From assembly GCF_010500965.1 (NCBI RefSeq), contig NZ_QVMI01000003.1, forward strand, positions 244,033 to 308,032: a stretch of DNA of 64,000 bases, given 5' to 3'. The position numbers were made by a program, and so were the translations under genes. A model generated the notes under the pieces. That model was not told the DNA's origin. It did no database searches and worked only from the letters and a program-made list of their open reading frames with translations. Numbering within the stretch: the first letter of the stretch is position 1; the number at the start of each line of letters is the position of its first letter. Source of the stretch: Bacteroides sp. 51. Its GTDB lineage: Bacteria > Bacteroidota > Bacteroidia > Bacteroidales > Bacteroidaceae. This document shows positions 46,587 to 54,578 of the stretch, piece after piece.

Positions 46587-47813
46587 CTACTTAGCCCTTT
46601 TACATCCAAAACGTTGAAGGCGTTCCCATTCCAGGCTAGCCATGATGAATGGACCAACAGCTTTGGGATCATTATCGCGAACAGGCTCGCTCAAATAATA
46701 CTCATACGTACCGGAACGATAGTTCGCCCCTCCCAGCCCGGCAACTGCACAACAGTTCGAGATGGAAATCACTCCATTCTGATCTACCTTCATCAGGGTG
46801 TTCAGTATCCCGTTATATCCTTTCATGGCCACTTCCAGATAAGATTTATCTATATACTCCATACGCACAGCCTTGAAAATAGTATAGATAAACATCGTAG
46901 AACAAGTCGCTTCAAGATAATTACCCTTATCCCCACTCCGGTCGAGCACCTGATACCACAAGCCGGTCTTCTCATCCTGTATCCGTTTCACCTGCTCGAC
47001 TATATTATTAAGTATAACCAACATAGAATCACGTCCGGCTTCATGTTTAGGAATAAAATCGAGTGCATCTACGAAAGCCATAGCATACCATCCCATCGCA
47101 CGTCCCCAACTATGCGCCGATTGTCCGGTCACCGGGTCGCCCCAACGCTCCTTACGGGCTATATCCGTTGCATGACGATATAGTTTGGTCTTAGGATCAT
47201 ATGTATGTTTGGCAGCCAACAGGAATTGCTTCACAACATCCGCATAGTCTTGCGGACGGGAATTGCGATAAGCATATTCCGCATAGAAAGGTGACCCCAT
47301 ATACACGCCATCCAACCACATCTGGTTAGGATATATCTTTTTATGCCAGAATCCACCGTCATCATTACGAGGATGCGTATCAAGCTGGCTCCGCAACAGG
47401 TCGATCGCCTTTTTATATTTCACATTTTTGGTTTGATCGTAAATACGGAACAGATATTTCCCCGGATTCAGACGGTCAATGTTATATTCTTCGAGCTTGT
47501 AGGTTAAGATGCTGCCATCAGCCTGAACCATAGTATCGGCATAGGCCAACGCATAATCAAAAATATGTTCACCACCGTAAGTGTCGTACACATCCAGCAT
47601 AGCCTGTAGTTCCAGACCGTGGCAATAGTCCCACTTCAAACGGGATTGAAAATCCAGCTGCCAGGACTCCGGGTTACGAATCATTTCCGACTCGACCATA
47701 CGCACAGACCAGGGCTGTTTATCACTCACTTGTTGAGCCATCAGTGGCACCGTGCTTGCCCCTGTTCCTAAGAGAGCTCCGAAGAAGAAAAGTTTGTAAA
47801 ATAACTTACACAT
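46587..47813 (-). CDS. GH105 unsaturated rhamnogalacturonyl/galacturonyl hydrolase
   Basis: The protein has 408 residues from the ATG at 47813 (MCKLFYKLFFFGALLGTGAS); the longer frame to 47855 would start with a weak leader. It is an (alpha/alpha)6 barrel with KWDYCHGLELQAM, the catalytic WLDGVYMGSPF (Asp168), GQSAHSWGRAMGWY and YLEATCSTMFIYT, as in YteR-type enzymes. They hydrolyse the delta-4,5 unsaturated uronate left at the end of lyase products. The lyases in this locus (PL1 and two PL10-type) supply such ends. The signal peptide indicates action in the periplasm. It heads the operon and is divergent from the transporter gene. Confidence 0.94.
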   Translation of the reverse strand: MCKLFYKLFFFGALLGTGASTVPLMAQQVSDKQPWSVRMVESEMIRNPESWQLDFQSRLKWDYCHGLELQAMLDVYDTYGGEHIFDYALAYADTMVQADGSILTYKLEEYNIDRLNPGKYLFRIYDQTKNVKYKKAIDLLRSQLDTHPRNDDGGFWHKKIYPNQMWLDGVYMGSPFYAEYAYRNSRPQDYADVVKQFLLAAKHTYDPKTKLYRHATDIARKERWGDPVTGQSAHSWGRAMGWYAMAFVDALDFIPKHEAGRDSMLVILNNIVEQVKRIQDEKTGLWYQVLDRSGDKGNYLEATCSTMFIYTIFKAVRMEYIDKSYLEVAMKGYNGILNTLMKVDQNGVISISNCCAVAGLGGANYRSGTYEYYLSEPVRDNDPKAVGPFIMASLEWERLQRFGCKRAK

Positions 47814-47869
47814 TTTTTTACTGGTATTAGATGATATAAATATAGTATTTCTCACAGAGTAGTATCATA

Positions 47870-47877
47870 CAAAGATA
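47870..47877 (-). promoter_or_regulatory. -7 box of the GH105 operon
   Basis: Minus strand TATCTTTG, an exact TAnnTTTG, 57 bp before the ATG at 47813. It supports rejection of the start at 47855 only weakly, since transcription would include it. Confidence 0.55.
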
Positions 47878-48055
47878 ACAGTCTATTTTATCAATATTGT
47901 GCACAATTCGTTCTAATAAGTGGAATATTTATTTCTCGTGTGCGCAAACAACAAATATTCTGCTTTTTTAGAGGTTTTACGCAAAAATATCATAGGATTA
48001 CCAAAATATACCGGAAAATAAACGAGAATTATAGGTGGTTTTCTCAAATATTATG

Positions 48056-48063
48056 TATTTTTG
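48056..48063 (+). promoter_or_regulatory. -7 box of the MFS transporter gene
   Basis: TATTTTTG, 39 bp before the ATG at 48102. It shows that the open frame upstream of 48102 is not translated. Confidence 0.55.
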
Positions 48064-48101
48064 GAACCAAATCAAAACTAATTAATATTAAATCAATCAT
48101 C

Positions 48102-49547
48102 ATGAGTACATTTCAAAAAGCGGGTGAAAAGATGACGAACTACAGATGGACTATCTGTGCGATGCTTTTTTTTGCCACGACAATCAACTATCTTGACCGA
48201 CAGGTTTTATCACTAACCTGGGATGAGTTTATCAAACCGGAATTCCACTGGGATGAATCACATTATGGAACAATCACAGCCGTATTTTCGATTTGTTATG
48301 CTGCTTGTATGTTATTTGCCGGCCGTTTTGTTGACTGGATGGGTAGCAAGAAAGGTTTCCTATGGGCTATTGGCGTATGGTCGGTAGGTGCATGTCTTCA
48401 CGCACTTTGCGGAGTGATAACCGAATCTTATGTTGGATTAAGCACTGCAGCAGAATTAACAGCAGCAGTTGGAGATACAGCCGTAGTTATTGCAACAGTT
48501 AGTATGTACTGTTTCCTTGTTGCCCGTTGCGTATTAGCATTAGGTGAAGCCGGAAACTTCCCTGCCGCAATCAAGGTAACAGCCGAATATTTCCCAAAGA
48601 AAGACCGTGCTTATGCTACTTCAATCTTCAATGCCGGTGCCTCTATTGGTGCATTGATCGCTCCATTAAGTATTCCTCTTTTAGCTAAACACATGGGATG
48701 GGAAATGGCTTTCATCGTAATTGGTGCTTTAGGTTTCATCTGGATGGGATTCTGGGTATTTATGTACGACGCTCCATCTAAGAGCAAACACGTAAACAAA
48801 GCTGAACTTGAATACATCGAACAAGATAAGCTCACAGAAGGCGAAGCCGCTAAAGACGAAGATGGCGAAGAAAAGAAAATGCCTTTCTGGAAGTGTTTCT
48901 CATACAAACAAACCTGGGCCTTTGCTTTTGGTAAGTTCATGACTGATGGTGTATGGTGGTTCTTCTTATTCTGGACCCCTTCTTACCTGAATACTCAATT
49001 TGGTATTAAGACTTCCGAAGGACTAGGTATCGCATTGATCTTTACGCTTTATGCAATTACCATGTTATCTATTTATGGTGGTAAGCTACCTACTATTATT
49101 ATTAATAAAACAGGTATGAATCCATACGCCGCCCGTATGAGAGCTATGTTGATCTTTGCATTCTTCCCATTGGTGGTATTGTTTGCACAACCACTTGGAA
49201 ACATCTCACCATGGTTGCCTGTTATTCTGATCGGTATTGCCGGTGCTGCTCACCAATCATGGTCGGCGAATATCTTCTCAACTGTAGGCGATATGTTCCC
49301 TAAAACAGCTATTGCTTCTATCACCGGTATTGGTGGTATGGCTGGTGGTATTGGTTCTATGTTGCTACAAAAATTCGCTGGTAACTTATTTGTTCATGCA
49401 GACAAAGTTCAAATGGAATTTATGGGCTTTATTGGTAAACCAGCCGGATACTTTGTTGTATTCTGCATCTGTGCCGTTGCTTACCTGATTGGTTGGGTGG
49501 TAATGAAGTCACTTGTACCCAAATACAAACCTATCACATTAGACTAA
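48102..49547 (+). CDS. MFS hexuronate transporter (ExuT-like)
   Basis: The protein has 481 residues from the ATG at 48102 (MSTFQKAGEKMTNYRW); the frame runs on to 47940 but crosses the promoter. It is a 12-span major facilitator with the anion:cation symporter signature: NYLDRQVLSLTWDEF in span 1, GRFVDWMGSKKGF in the span 2-3 loop, ARCVLALGEAGNFPAAIKVTAEYFPKKDRAYATS in spans 4-5, and a charged central loop (GEAAKDEDGEEKKM). The family carries galacturonate and glucuronate with protons. It would bring the monomers released from pectin across the inner membrane, the last step of the locus. It is divergent from GH105 and closed by a good terminator. Confidence 0.9.
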   Translation: MSTFQKAGEKMTNYRWTICAMLFFATTINYLDRQVLSLTWDEFIKPEFHWDESHYGTITAVFSICYAACMLFAGRFVDWMGSKKGFLWAIGVWSVGACLHALCGVITESYVGLSTAAELTAAVGDTAVVIATVSMYCFLVARCVLALGEAGNFPAAIKVTAEYFPKKDRAYATSIFNAGASIGALIAPLSIPLLAKHMGWEMAFIVIGALGFIWMGFWVFMYDAPSKSKHVNKAELEYIEQDKLTEGEAAKDEDGEEKKMPFWKCFSYKQTWAFAFGKFMTDGVWWFFLFWTPSYLNTQFGIKTSEGLGIALIFTLYAITMLSIYGGKLPTIIINKTGMNPYAARMRAMLIFAFFPLVVLFAQPLGNISPWLPVILIGIAGAAHQSWSANIFSTVGDMFPKTAIASITGIGGMAGGIGSMLLQKFAGNLFVHADKVQMEFMGFIGKPAGYFVVFCICAVAYLIGWVVMKSLVPKYKPITLD

Positions 49548-49571
49548 TTATTTTTTAATAATACATAAAGA

Positions 49572-49600
49572 GCCTTTCCTTTTTCGGGGAAGGCTTTTTT
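49572..49600 (+). terminator. Terminator of the transporter gene
   Basis: GCCTTTCC / GGGAAGGC stem (one G-T pair), loop of 8 nt, followed by six T. Confidence 0.85.
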
Positions 49601-49606
49601 ATTACC

Positions 49607-49614
49607 TATATTTG
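49607..49614 (+). promoter_or_regulatory. -7 box of the phosphatase gene
   Basis: TATATTTG, 26 bp before the ATG at 49641 and right after the upstream terminator. Confidence 0.5.
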
Positions 49615-49640
49615 CAATATATCAACAAAAAGTACAGAAA

Positions 49641-50201
49641 ATGAAAAGAACACTATCTATACTCACACTTTTAATCATTATAACCGCTGCTTTTGCTCAA
49701 CAGCAAAAGGCAGAAAAGATAACGCTTCCGGATAGTAAGCTGGACAATCTATACAAAATAGATGAAGGAGTTTACCGCTCGGAGCAACCTTCTAAAAAAG
49801 ACTTCAAAGCCCTCGAAACTTTCGGGATCAAAGAGGTACTAAACCTGCGGCGTTTCCATAGCGACAACGACGAAGCGGAGGATACCGATATAAAGCTTCA
49901 CCGTTTGAAAACTCACGCACACTCCCTTAGCGAGAAGCAGGTTGTTGAAGCACTGAGAATCATCAAAGACAGACAAGGTCCAATACTCATCCACTGTCGT
50001 CATGGTTCAGACCGTACAGGGGGAGTCCTGGCTATGTACCGTATTGTCTTTCAAGACTATACTAAAGAAGAAGCAATCGAGGAAATGAGGAAAGGTGGTT
50101 TTGGCTTCCATAAAATATACCGGAACATCGTGCGTATGATCAGAAAGGCGGATATACCTCGTATTAGGCAGGAGGTTGAGCTTCCTCAAAACGAGAATTA
50201 A
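49641..50201 (+). CDS. Secreted tyrosine/dual-specificity phosphatase-like protein
   Basis: The protein has 186 residues with a signal peptide (MKRTLSILTLLIIITAAFAQ). The P-loop HCRHGSDRTGG has the C-x5-R motif of cysteine phosphatases, preceded by the conserved IDEGVYRSEQPSKKDFKAL (DSP-like entry, as in DUF442/SIW14-like bacterial proteins). The general-acid Asp is not obvious, although several acids lie in HSDNDEAEDTD. It probably acts in the periplasm; the substrate could be a phosphoprotein, phosphoinositide or inositol phosphate from plant diet, but nothing in the sequence decides. It has its own promoter between the pectin locus and a degraded gene. Confidence 0.82.
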   Translation: MKRTLSILTLLIIITAAFAQQQKAEKITLPDSKLDNLYKIDEGVYRSEQPSKKDFKALETFGIKEVLNLRRFHSDNDEAEDTDIKLHRLKTHAHSLSEKQVVEALRIIKDRQGPILIHCRHGSDRTGGVLAMYRIVFQDYTKEEAIEEMRKGGFGFHKIYRNIVRMIRKADIPRIRQEVELPQNEN

Positions 50202-50231
50202 TATATCATATGAAGAAACAAGTCACTAGTC

Positions 50232-50495
50232 CATACACCCGAATATGCAGAACAGGTTCCCATAACCCATACCGATCTGGCACTCGCCGGACATACGCAT
50301 GGAGGGCAAGTTACTTTCTTTGGATTATATGCACCTATACTTCACTCTCCTCTTGAAAGGCGCTTCAGGACGGGACTTAAATATAATAGCGAAGGCATCC
50401 CTGTTATCATCACAAACGGATTAGGAACTTCGCGAAAGAATGTACGTATGTTTGCCCCTAGTGAGGTGGTGATTATTACGTTAAGAGTTAAATAA
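50232..50495 (+). pseudogene. C-terminal remnant of a calcineurin-like metallophosphoesterase
   Basis: Translating from 50232 gives HTPEYAEQVPITHTD, then LALAGHTHGGQVTFFG, and later PVIITNGLGTSRKNVRMF, ending at TAA 50493-50495. GHTHGGQ is the last metal-binding motif of the YkuE/YaeI-type phosphoesterases, and the TNGLGTS and RMFAPSE segments follow in the usual order. The N-terminal two thirds (DxH, GDxxD, GNH motifs) are missing. An in-frame stop (TGA at 50211-50213) sits just upstream, and the ATG at 50210 is in another frame. It is therefore a deletion remnant of about 87 codons, not a gene. Confidence 0.8.
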
Positions 50496-50628
50496 ATCCA
50501 AGAAACACTATGAAAAGTAAGAGATGATAAGGTGATATCTTGCCAACATTAGAATATAGATTCCACTACAAGTATAGAAACCAGAAACCCACCCAACTTT
50601 CCTTTTGACCCAATATCAATAAAAAAAA

Positions 50629-50654
50629 GAAGGTGCTCACGAATGAGCACCTTC
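50629..50654 (-). terminator. Terminator of the DUF4988 lipoprotein gene
   Basis: GAAGGTGCTCA / TGAGCACCTTC, 11-bp perfect stem with a 4-nt loop; on the minus strand it is followed by eight T. It lies 45 bp past the stop. The rest of 50496-50698 is empty. Confidence 0.88.
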
Positions 50655-50698
50655 CTTATTTAGTTTAATTAGTTATACATTTCTGTATTTCCTACATC

Positions 50699-53422
50699 TT
50701 AGTTACCTACAAATCCGACTGTTTTCTTAAGAGTAATTGGGAAATATCCAGTCTTGATTGCATAAGGAGTAGATACAACCAACTTCACTTTTTCTGTTGT
50801 AACATCGTTGTTCAGAGATGTACCTTGGTTATCCCAAACAATGTCTGTTGTATTTTCCAGATATAGTGTAGTAGCATTTGTAAATGATGTACGTTCTATA
50901 TCCCATCCCATAGCATTGATTGCAGGAACTTGGTATATTGATGGATATGTACCTTGTGCAACACCGTCTTTGTAAACTTGAATTGTTCCTAAGTATACAT
51001 TCAACAGTTTAGCTAATTGTTCCTTAGAAGGTTCTTCTTCTGTAGCAAGAATAATTGGCTTCATAGTTACATTCAGCGGATTCTCGAACAATACCTTCCA
51101 TGGAGTTTCAACCACACAGTTGTTTACATATTCTGATCTCAGTTTCACATCATATGTCCAAGCATCGTCAGTAAGCGGAGTGGTCAATCTGATATCTTGT
51201 GAAATGAAATCATTTACATAATCAACTGGTACATCTATTGCACCGTTAGAAGCTACCGCAGTTGGAGTTTCAATTGCTCTTGCAGTAAATTCGCTAGCAG
51301 TAGGATAACCATTTACATAAGCAAAGTAGTGTCTTTCTTTGTTCCATACAACATTTGCATGAGCAGCGATAACGTCTACAACTTTTGACTTGAAGTTATT
51401 CATAGATGGAACTTTGAATGATTCAGCCAATGTAGTTTGCATTTCGTATACACCATTGATCAATTTACCCTTAGTTGTTGCAGTACCACCAGCCTGAGCA
51501 GGACTCACATAGTTAGGCTCAAATTCTGGGTGTGCAGGAGCTACAAGATTAAACTTGTATCTGATAACAACTGATGGATAAAGAGCTGGATCAGAAGCAG
51601 TGAATGTCATCAACCATTCGTGAGGACCAAATTGTGTACGAGCATCAATTACAGCACCAAATGCATAAGTATCTACATTAGGAGCATTTGAGCTCATGTT
51701 AAGCCAACCGAAGTCACCCTTATTTGTTGTAGGATCGAATGCATTCCAAGCATGACCGTCATCAGTAGTCAACCAAGCACTAAAGCCATAGATAGCTGTA
51801 AATTGGTCGTGTGACAAACCTAATTTCTGATATACTTCCTTATTCATTGTCAACCAATCCATTGAAAGTCTTGCTCTATAAGCAGGTTGAGCAGCGTACA
51901 GATCCATATAAGGAATATCTTGTGCGTCAATAACCACTTCAGGAATAGGATTAACAATCTTATTAGTAATCTTAAACTTGATATAATGTGTAGCAATAAT
52001 ATCACCGCTTGGTGCAATAAGATCAGCTTGGAATATAGGAGTTCTGTCTATTGAGGCAGTTCCCATATTGATAGTAAATTTACCAGTTGTTTGATCCAAT
52101 GTAACGAATGCAGCTTGATCAGTAGTATCCCAACCTGGAGTATAAGCAATAGAAGCAAACTTATAAGTATATCCTTTAAATCCAAGTTTACCCATCATTT
52201 CTCTAGATGTAGAAATACCTTGTGCTGTTGCAAACACATAGTCATGTAAGTCATAAGTACCACCATCAAAAGCGATAGCATGATTAAATACACTTGAAGG
52301 AGTAGATTTCAAAGCAGTAAGGCTTGTATAGTAATCATATACAGCATAAGGTTGTTTTGGGTTATCCTTAACCAGTTGTACTGTATCACCAATATAAGCA
52401 TTCAAAGCTTCAAATCTGATTTTGATATAATCAGAAAGAATATCCATTTTATCACCATCAGCCTTGTTAGGATCTACAGGTGCAGTTGCGTTAAGATATG
52501 CGATATCTTCTTTATTACCACCAGTACTGATAGTTTCCTGACGTTTTGTAGCATCACCCTTCACTCTAAATACTAGTGCGTTGTCTTCAACTTTAGGTGC
52601 ACCTACAATTGATAAAAGATCACCTTTATCACCAGTTGCTCTGGTAATAGTAGCAGTTCTGTTAACAAAGCTCCAGTCAATACCATTCAAATTAGCTGAA
52701 GTAGGATTATAACGGAAAGTCATATCTGGCTCTGAGTTATAAACAACAGTTGCAGTATTCAGTTTGTGAATGTAATAGAATCCTTGAGTTGCAACTCCAT
52801 TATCAATCCATGCAGGTACAAACTGAAGGCTTGACAAACAAGCTGAATTCAAAACAATTTTATACCCATCTTCAAAACCTTCAACACCGAACAAAGCTAA
52901 AGCACCATCTGCCCAAACAGCAGTAATGCCTTCTTTTCCAATATGCACTCCGGTATCTTTGCCATCAACAAAGAGGTTTCCATTGTCACCGAGAGTAAAT
53001 ACGCTAGCGCTACCGCTGCTACCGTCTTTACCATCTTCACCGTCTTTACCATCTTGACCTTTGGCAGGAACACCAGTATCAACGTTATCGATAAACCAGT
53101 TTCCATTATCACCTATCTTAACAACACTACCAGCAGTACCGGCACCACCATCAGCGCCATCTTTACCGTTAGTTATTTCATAAGAGGTATCATTACCAAG
53201 TGTAATTTTTACCCCATTGCTAATTGGCGTAACAGATTTCACCCATTGCCCATTCGCAATCGTAGTGTTCAAAGCATCAATTGATTTCTTGTTAGCATCA
53301 ATTAGTTCTTCCAATCTTTTGATATCATCATCGTAGTCGTCACTGCTACAGGCTACAAATGATGAACTCAAAGCGAAAGCAAATGCTCCAAGGAGCATAA
53401 AGTTAAGGAACTTTTTCTTCAT
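50699..53422 (-). CDS. Large surface lipoprotein: DUF4988 coiled coil + collagen-like repeats + Ig-like repeats
   Basis: The protein has 907 residues with lipobox SFVAC (Cys25), then SSDDYDDD, which fits the surface-export signal. A short coiled coil (IKRLEELIDANKKSIDALNTTI) and the GQWVKSVTPISNGVKITLGND block are typical of DUF4988, the N-terminal domain also annotated in PL29-type proteins. Next are Gly-x-y collagen-like stretches (NGKDGADGGAGTAGS; GQDGKDGEDGKDGSSGS) around residues 85-140. The remaining 750 residues are Thr/Asn/Asp-rich beta repeats with no enzyme motif I can recognise. It may be an adhesin or stalked binding protein. It stands alone, with its own terminator and a -7 box about 350 bp upstream, implying a long leader. 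Confidence 0.82.
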   Translation of the reverse strand: MKKKFLNFMLLGAFAFALSSSFVACSSDDYDDDIKRLEELIDANKKSIDALNTTIANGQWVKSVTPISNGVKITLGNDTSYEITNGKDGADGGAGTAGSVVKIGDNGNWFIDNVDTGVPAKGQDGKDGEDGKDGSSGSASVFTLGDNGNLFVDGKDTGVHIGKEGITAVWADGALALFGVEGFEDGYKIVLNSACLSSLQFVPAWIDNGVATQGFYYIHKLNTATVVYNSEPDMTFRYNPTSANLNGIDWSFVNRTATITRATGDKGDLLSIVGAPKVEDNALVFRVKGDATKRQETISTGGNKEDIAYLNATAPVDPNKADGDKMDILSDYIKIRFEALNAYIGDTVQLVKDNPKQPYAVYDYYTSLTALKSTPSSVFNHAIAFDGGTYDLHDYVFATAQGISTSREMMGKLGFKGYTYKFASIAYTPGWDTTDQAAFVTLDQTTGKFTINMGTASIDRTPIFQADLIAPSGDIIATHYIKFKITNKIVNPIPEVVIDAQDIPYMDLYAAQPAYRARLSMDWLTMNKEVYQKLGLSHDQFTAIYGFSAWLTTDDGHAWNAFDPTTNKGDFGWLNMSSNAPNVDTYAFGAVIDARTQFGPHEWLMTFTASDPALYPSVVIRYKFNLVAPAHPEFEPNYVSPAQAGGTATTKGKLINGVYEMQTTLAESFKVPSMNNFKSKVVDVIAAHANVVWNKERHYFAYVNGYPTASEFTARAIETPTAVASNGAIDVPVDYVNDFISQDIRLTTPLTDDAWTYDVKLRSEYVNNCVVETPWKVLFENPLNVTMKPIILATEEEPSKEQLAKLLNVYLGTIQVYKDGVAQGTYPSIYQVPAINAMGWDIERTSFTNATTLYLENTTDIVWDNQGTSLNNDVTTEKVKLVVSTPYAIKTGYFPITLKKTVGFVGN

Positions 53423-53774
53423 AATTGTTCAAAATTTAATACAACATATAATTATTTCAAAAACATTAATTTTATATTATTACCGGGAAACAAACCGGCT
53501 ACAATAGTCTAAAACCGAGATTAAAGGGATTATTATTTAGATCTTTTAGCATTAGCATTTAATATATTATTCTGACTCCTATTATAAAACACAATTTTAA
53601 ACTTTCTACCCATAATATAGGCTAGCTAGTCTATGATTATACCTATGAGCATCTAGCCTCCATAAGCAATCTAAGATATTTAAACAAAATACAAACATAA
53701 AAACGTGTTAGGCATATTAAGTACTATACGTCTAGAAGCTCATTAACGAACTTTTTTTCATACTTAAGCTAGGG

Positions 53775-53782
53775 CAAAGGTA
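53775..53782 (-). promoter_or_regulatory. -7 box with a ~350-nt leader for the DUF4988 gene
   Basis: Minus strand TACCTTTG fits TAnnTTTG. Between it and the start codon (53423-53774) I see no open frame of note and no closer promoter. If this is the start site, the leader is unusually long for this genome. Confidence 0.45.
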
Positions 53783-53819
53783 TATCATTAATTTTAAAAT
53801 AAATTCGCCAAAAAGGGCT

Positions 53820-53887
53820 AAAAACGCCCAATTAAGTTGTGACGTGCACGAATCAACGAATTACGTACCCGAACTGGCGTTTTTTTG
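53820..53887 (+). ncRNA. Candidate structured RNA closed by AAAAACGCC/GGCGTTTTT
   Basis: A 9-bp closing helix (53820-53828 with 53876-53884) is followed by a T run. The interior contains the palindrome CGTGCACG (53843-53850). No promoter was found, so it may equally be a bidirectional terminator. Other parts of 53423-54109 hold nothing I recognise. Confidence 0.25.
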
Positions 53888-54109
53888 TTCTAAACACCAC
53901 TTTTAAGCGCAAATAGCATACAATTTTGAATAAAATATTCATATAGGATAGATGACTTTATTAACAATTCAGCATACAAACAATATGATTTTCAAACATT
54001 TACAAAGAAGGACAGTCCCCATTTCAATCTCTGAAAATCATTTCATCACCAATTCCGGGAGTTTCATACAATCAGATCGCCATTTCATGAAATCCGGATA
54101 AATTAATAG

Positions 54110-54360
54110 CTGGGTAAACCCGGAAAGCTTTTCAATCTTGCTGCATTCGAAGAAATTATAGAGTAGCAGTTGGGTACAGATGCGCAGACATTCATTCGTT
54201 TAGGCAAAAGCCTGATCATTAACGGAAGATACATTTATTATGTTAATGTATCCAAGCAACAAATTGTACTTTCGGACAGCAATTTTCCTAATAAATTCAC
54301 TCTTTCAGCCTCAAAAGAGGCTCTGAAAGCACTAAAAGTTGGATTGGAAGAAAGCATCAA
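54110..54360 (+). pseudogene. Degraded LytTR-type DNA-binding regulator
   Basis: Reading from 54110 gives LGKPGKLFNLAAFEEIIE, an in-frame TAG (54164-54166), then QLGTDAQTFIRLGKSLIIN, IYYVNVSKQQIVLSD and TLSASKEALKALK. The second part corresponds to the C-terminal half of small Bacteroidales LytTR-domain proteins (F-I-R-x-G-K-S-L-I-I-N is the recognition strand region). The N-terminal half is not recognisable. The frame runs past the normal end through a terminator hairpin to 54499, which also argues against an intact gene. The stop at 54164 and missing N-terminus make it a pseudogene. Confidence 0.65.
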
Positions 54361-54418
54361 AAGCAGGAGGATTGGAAAGCATTCAGCATTGAAACTTGGC
54401 CGCGGCACCTTGCCGCAT

Positions 54419-54484
54419 AAAAAAGGGAAGTCTCACGACTTCCCAGTTTTTCTAACCTTAAATCTAAATCTCTATGAAAAAAAC
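54419..54484 (-). ncRNA. Candidate small RNA (about 65 nt) with promoter and terminator
   Basis: On the minus strand a perfect -7 box TATCTTTG (54491-54498) is followed at 45-65 bp by a terminator: GGGAAGTC, GTGA loop, GACTTCCC, six T (54444-54419). The stretch between is unstructured and purine/U-rich (AGAGATTTAGATTTAAGG). No start codon with a meaningful frame lies in it. It overlaps the tail of the LytTR remnant frame on the other strand. It could also be a leftover leader of a lost gene. Confidence 0.5.
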
Positions 54485-54490
54485 GTATTG

Positions 54491-54498
54491 CAAAGATA
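54491..54498 (-). promoter_or_regulatory. -7 box of the candidate small RNA
   Basis: Minus strand TATCTTTG followed by CAATACG. No gene lies between it and the terminator, so the box is hard to explain otherwise. Confidence 0.5.
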
Positions 54499-54578
54499 AA
54501 GTTTTCTAGCGAACTTTGATGTTAATGAAATGCATAAAGAGAGAATAAAAATTAATAACTGCATATTTTTGTGAATAC

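Noticed and set aside
54170-54499. 109-codon frame taken as an intact small protein
   Set aside because: It starts at a TTG just after an in-frame stop that interrupts a LytTR-like sequence, and its end runs through a terminator hairpin; treated as a pseudogene.
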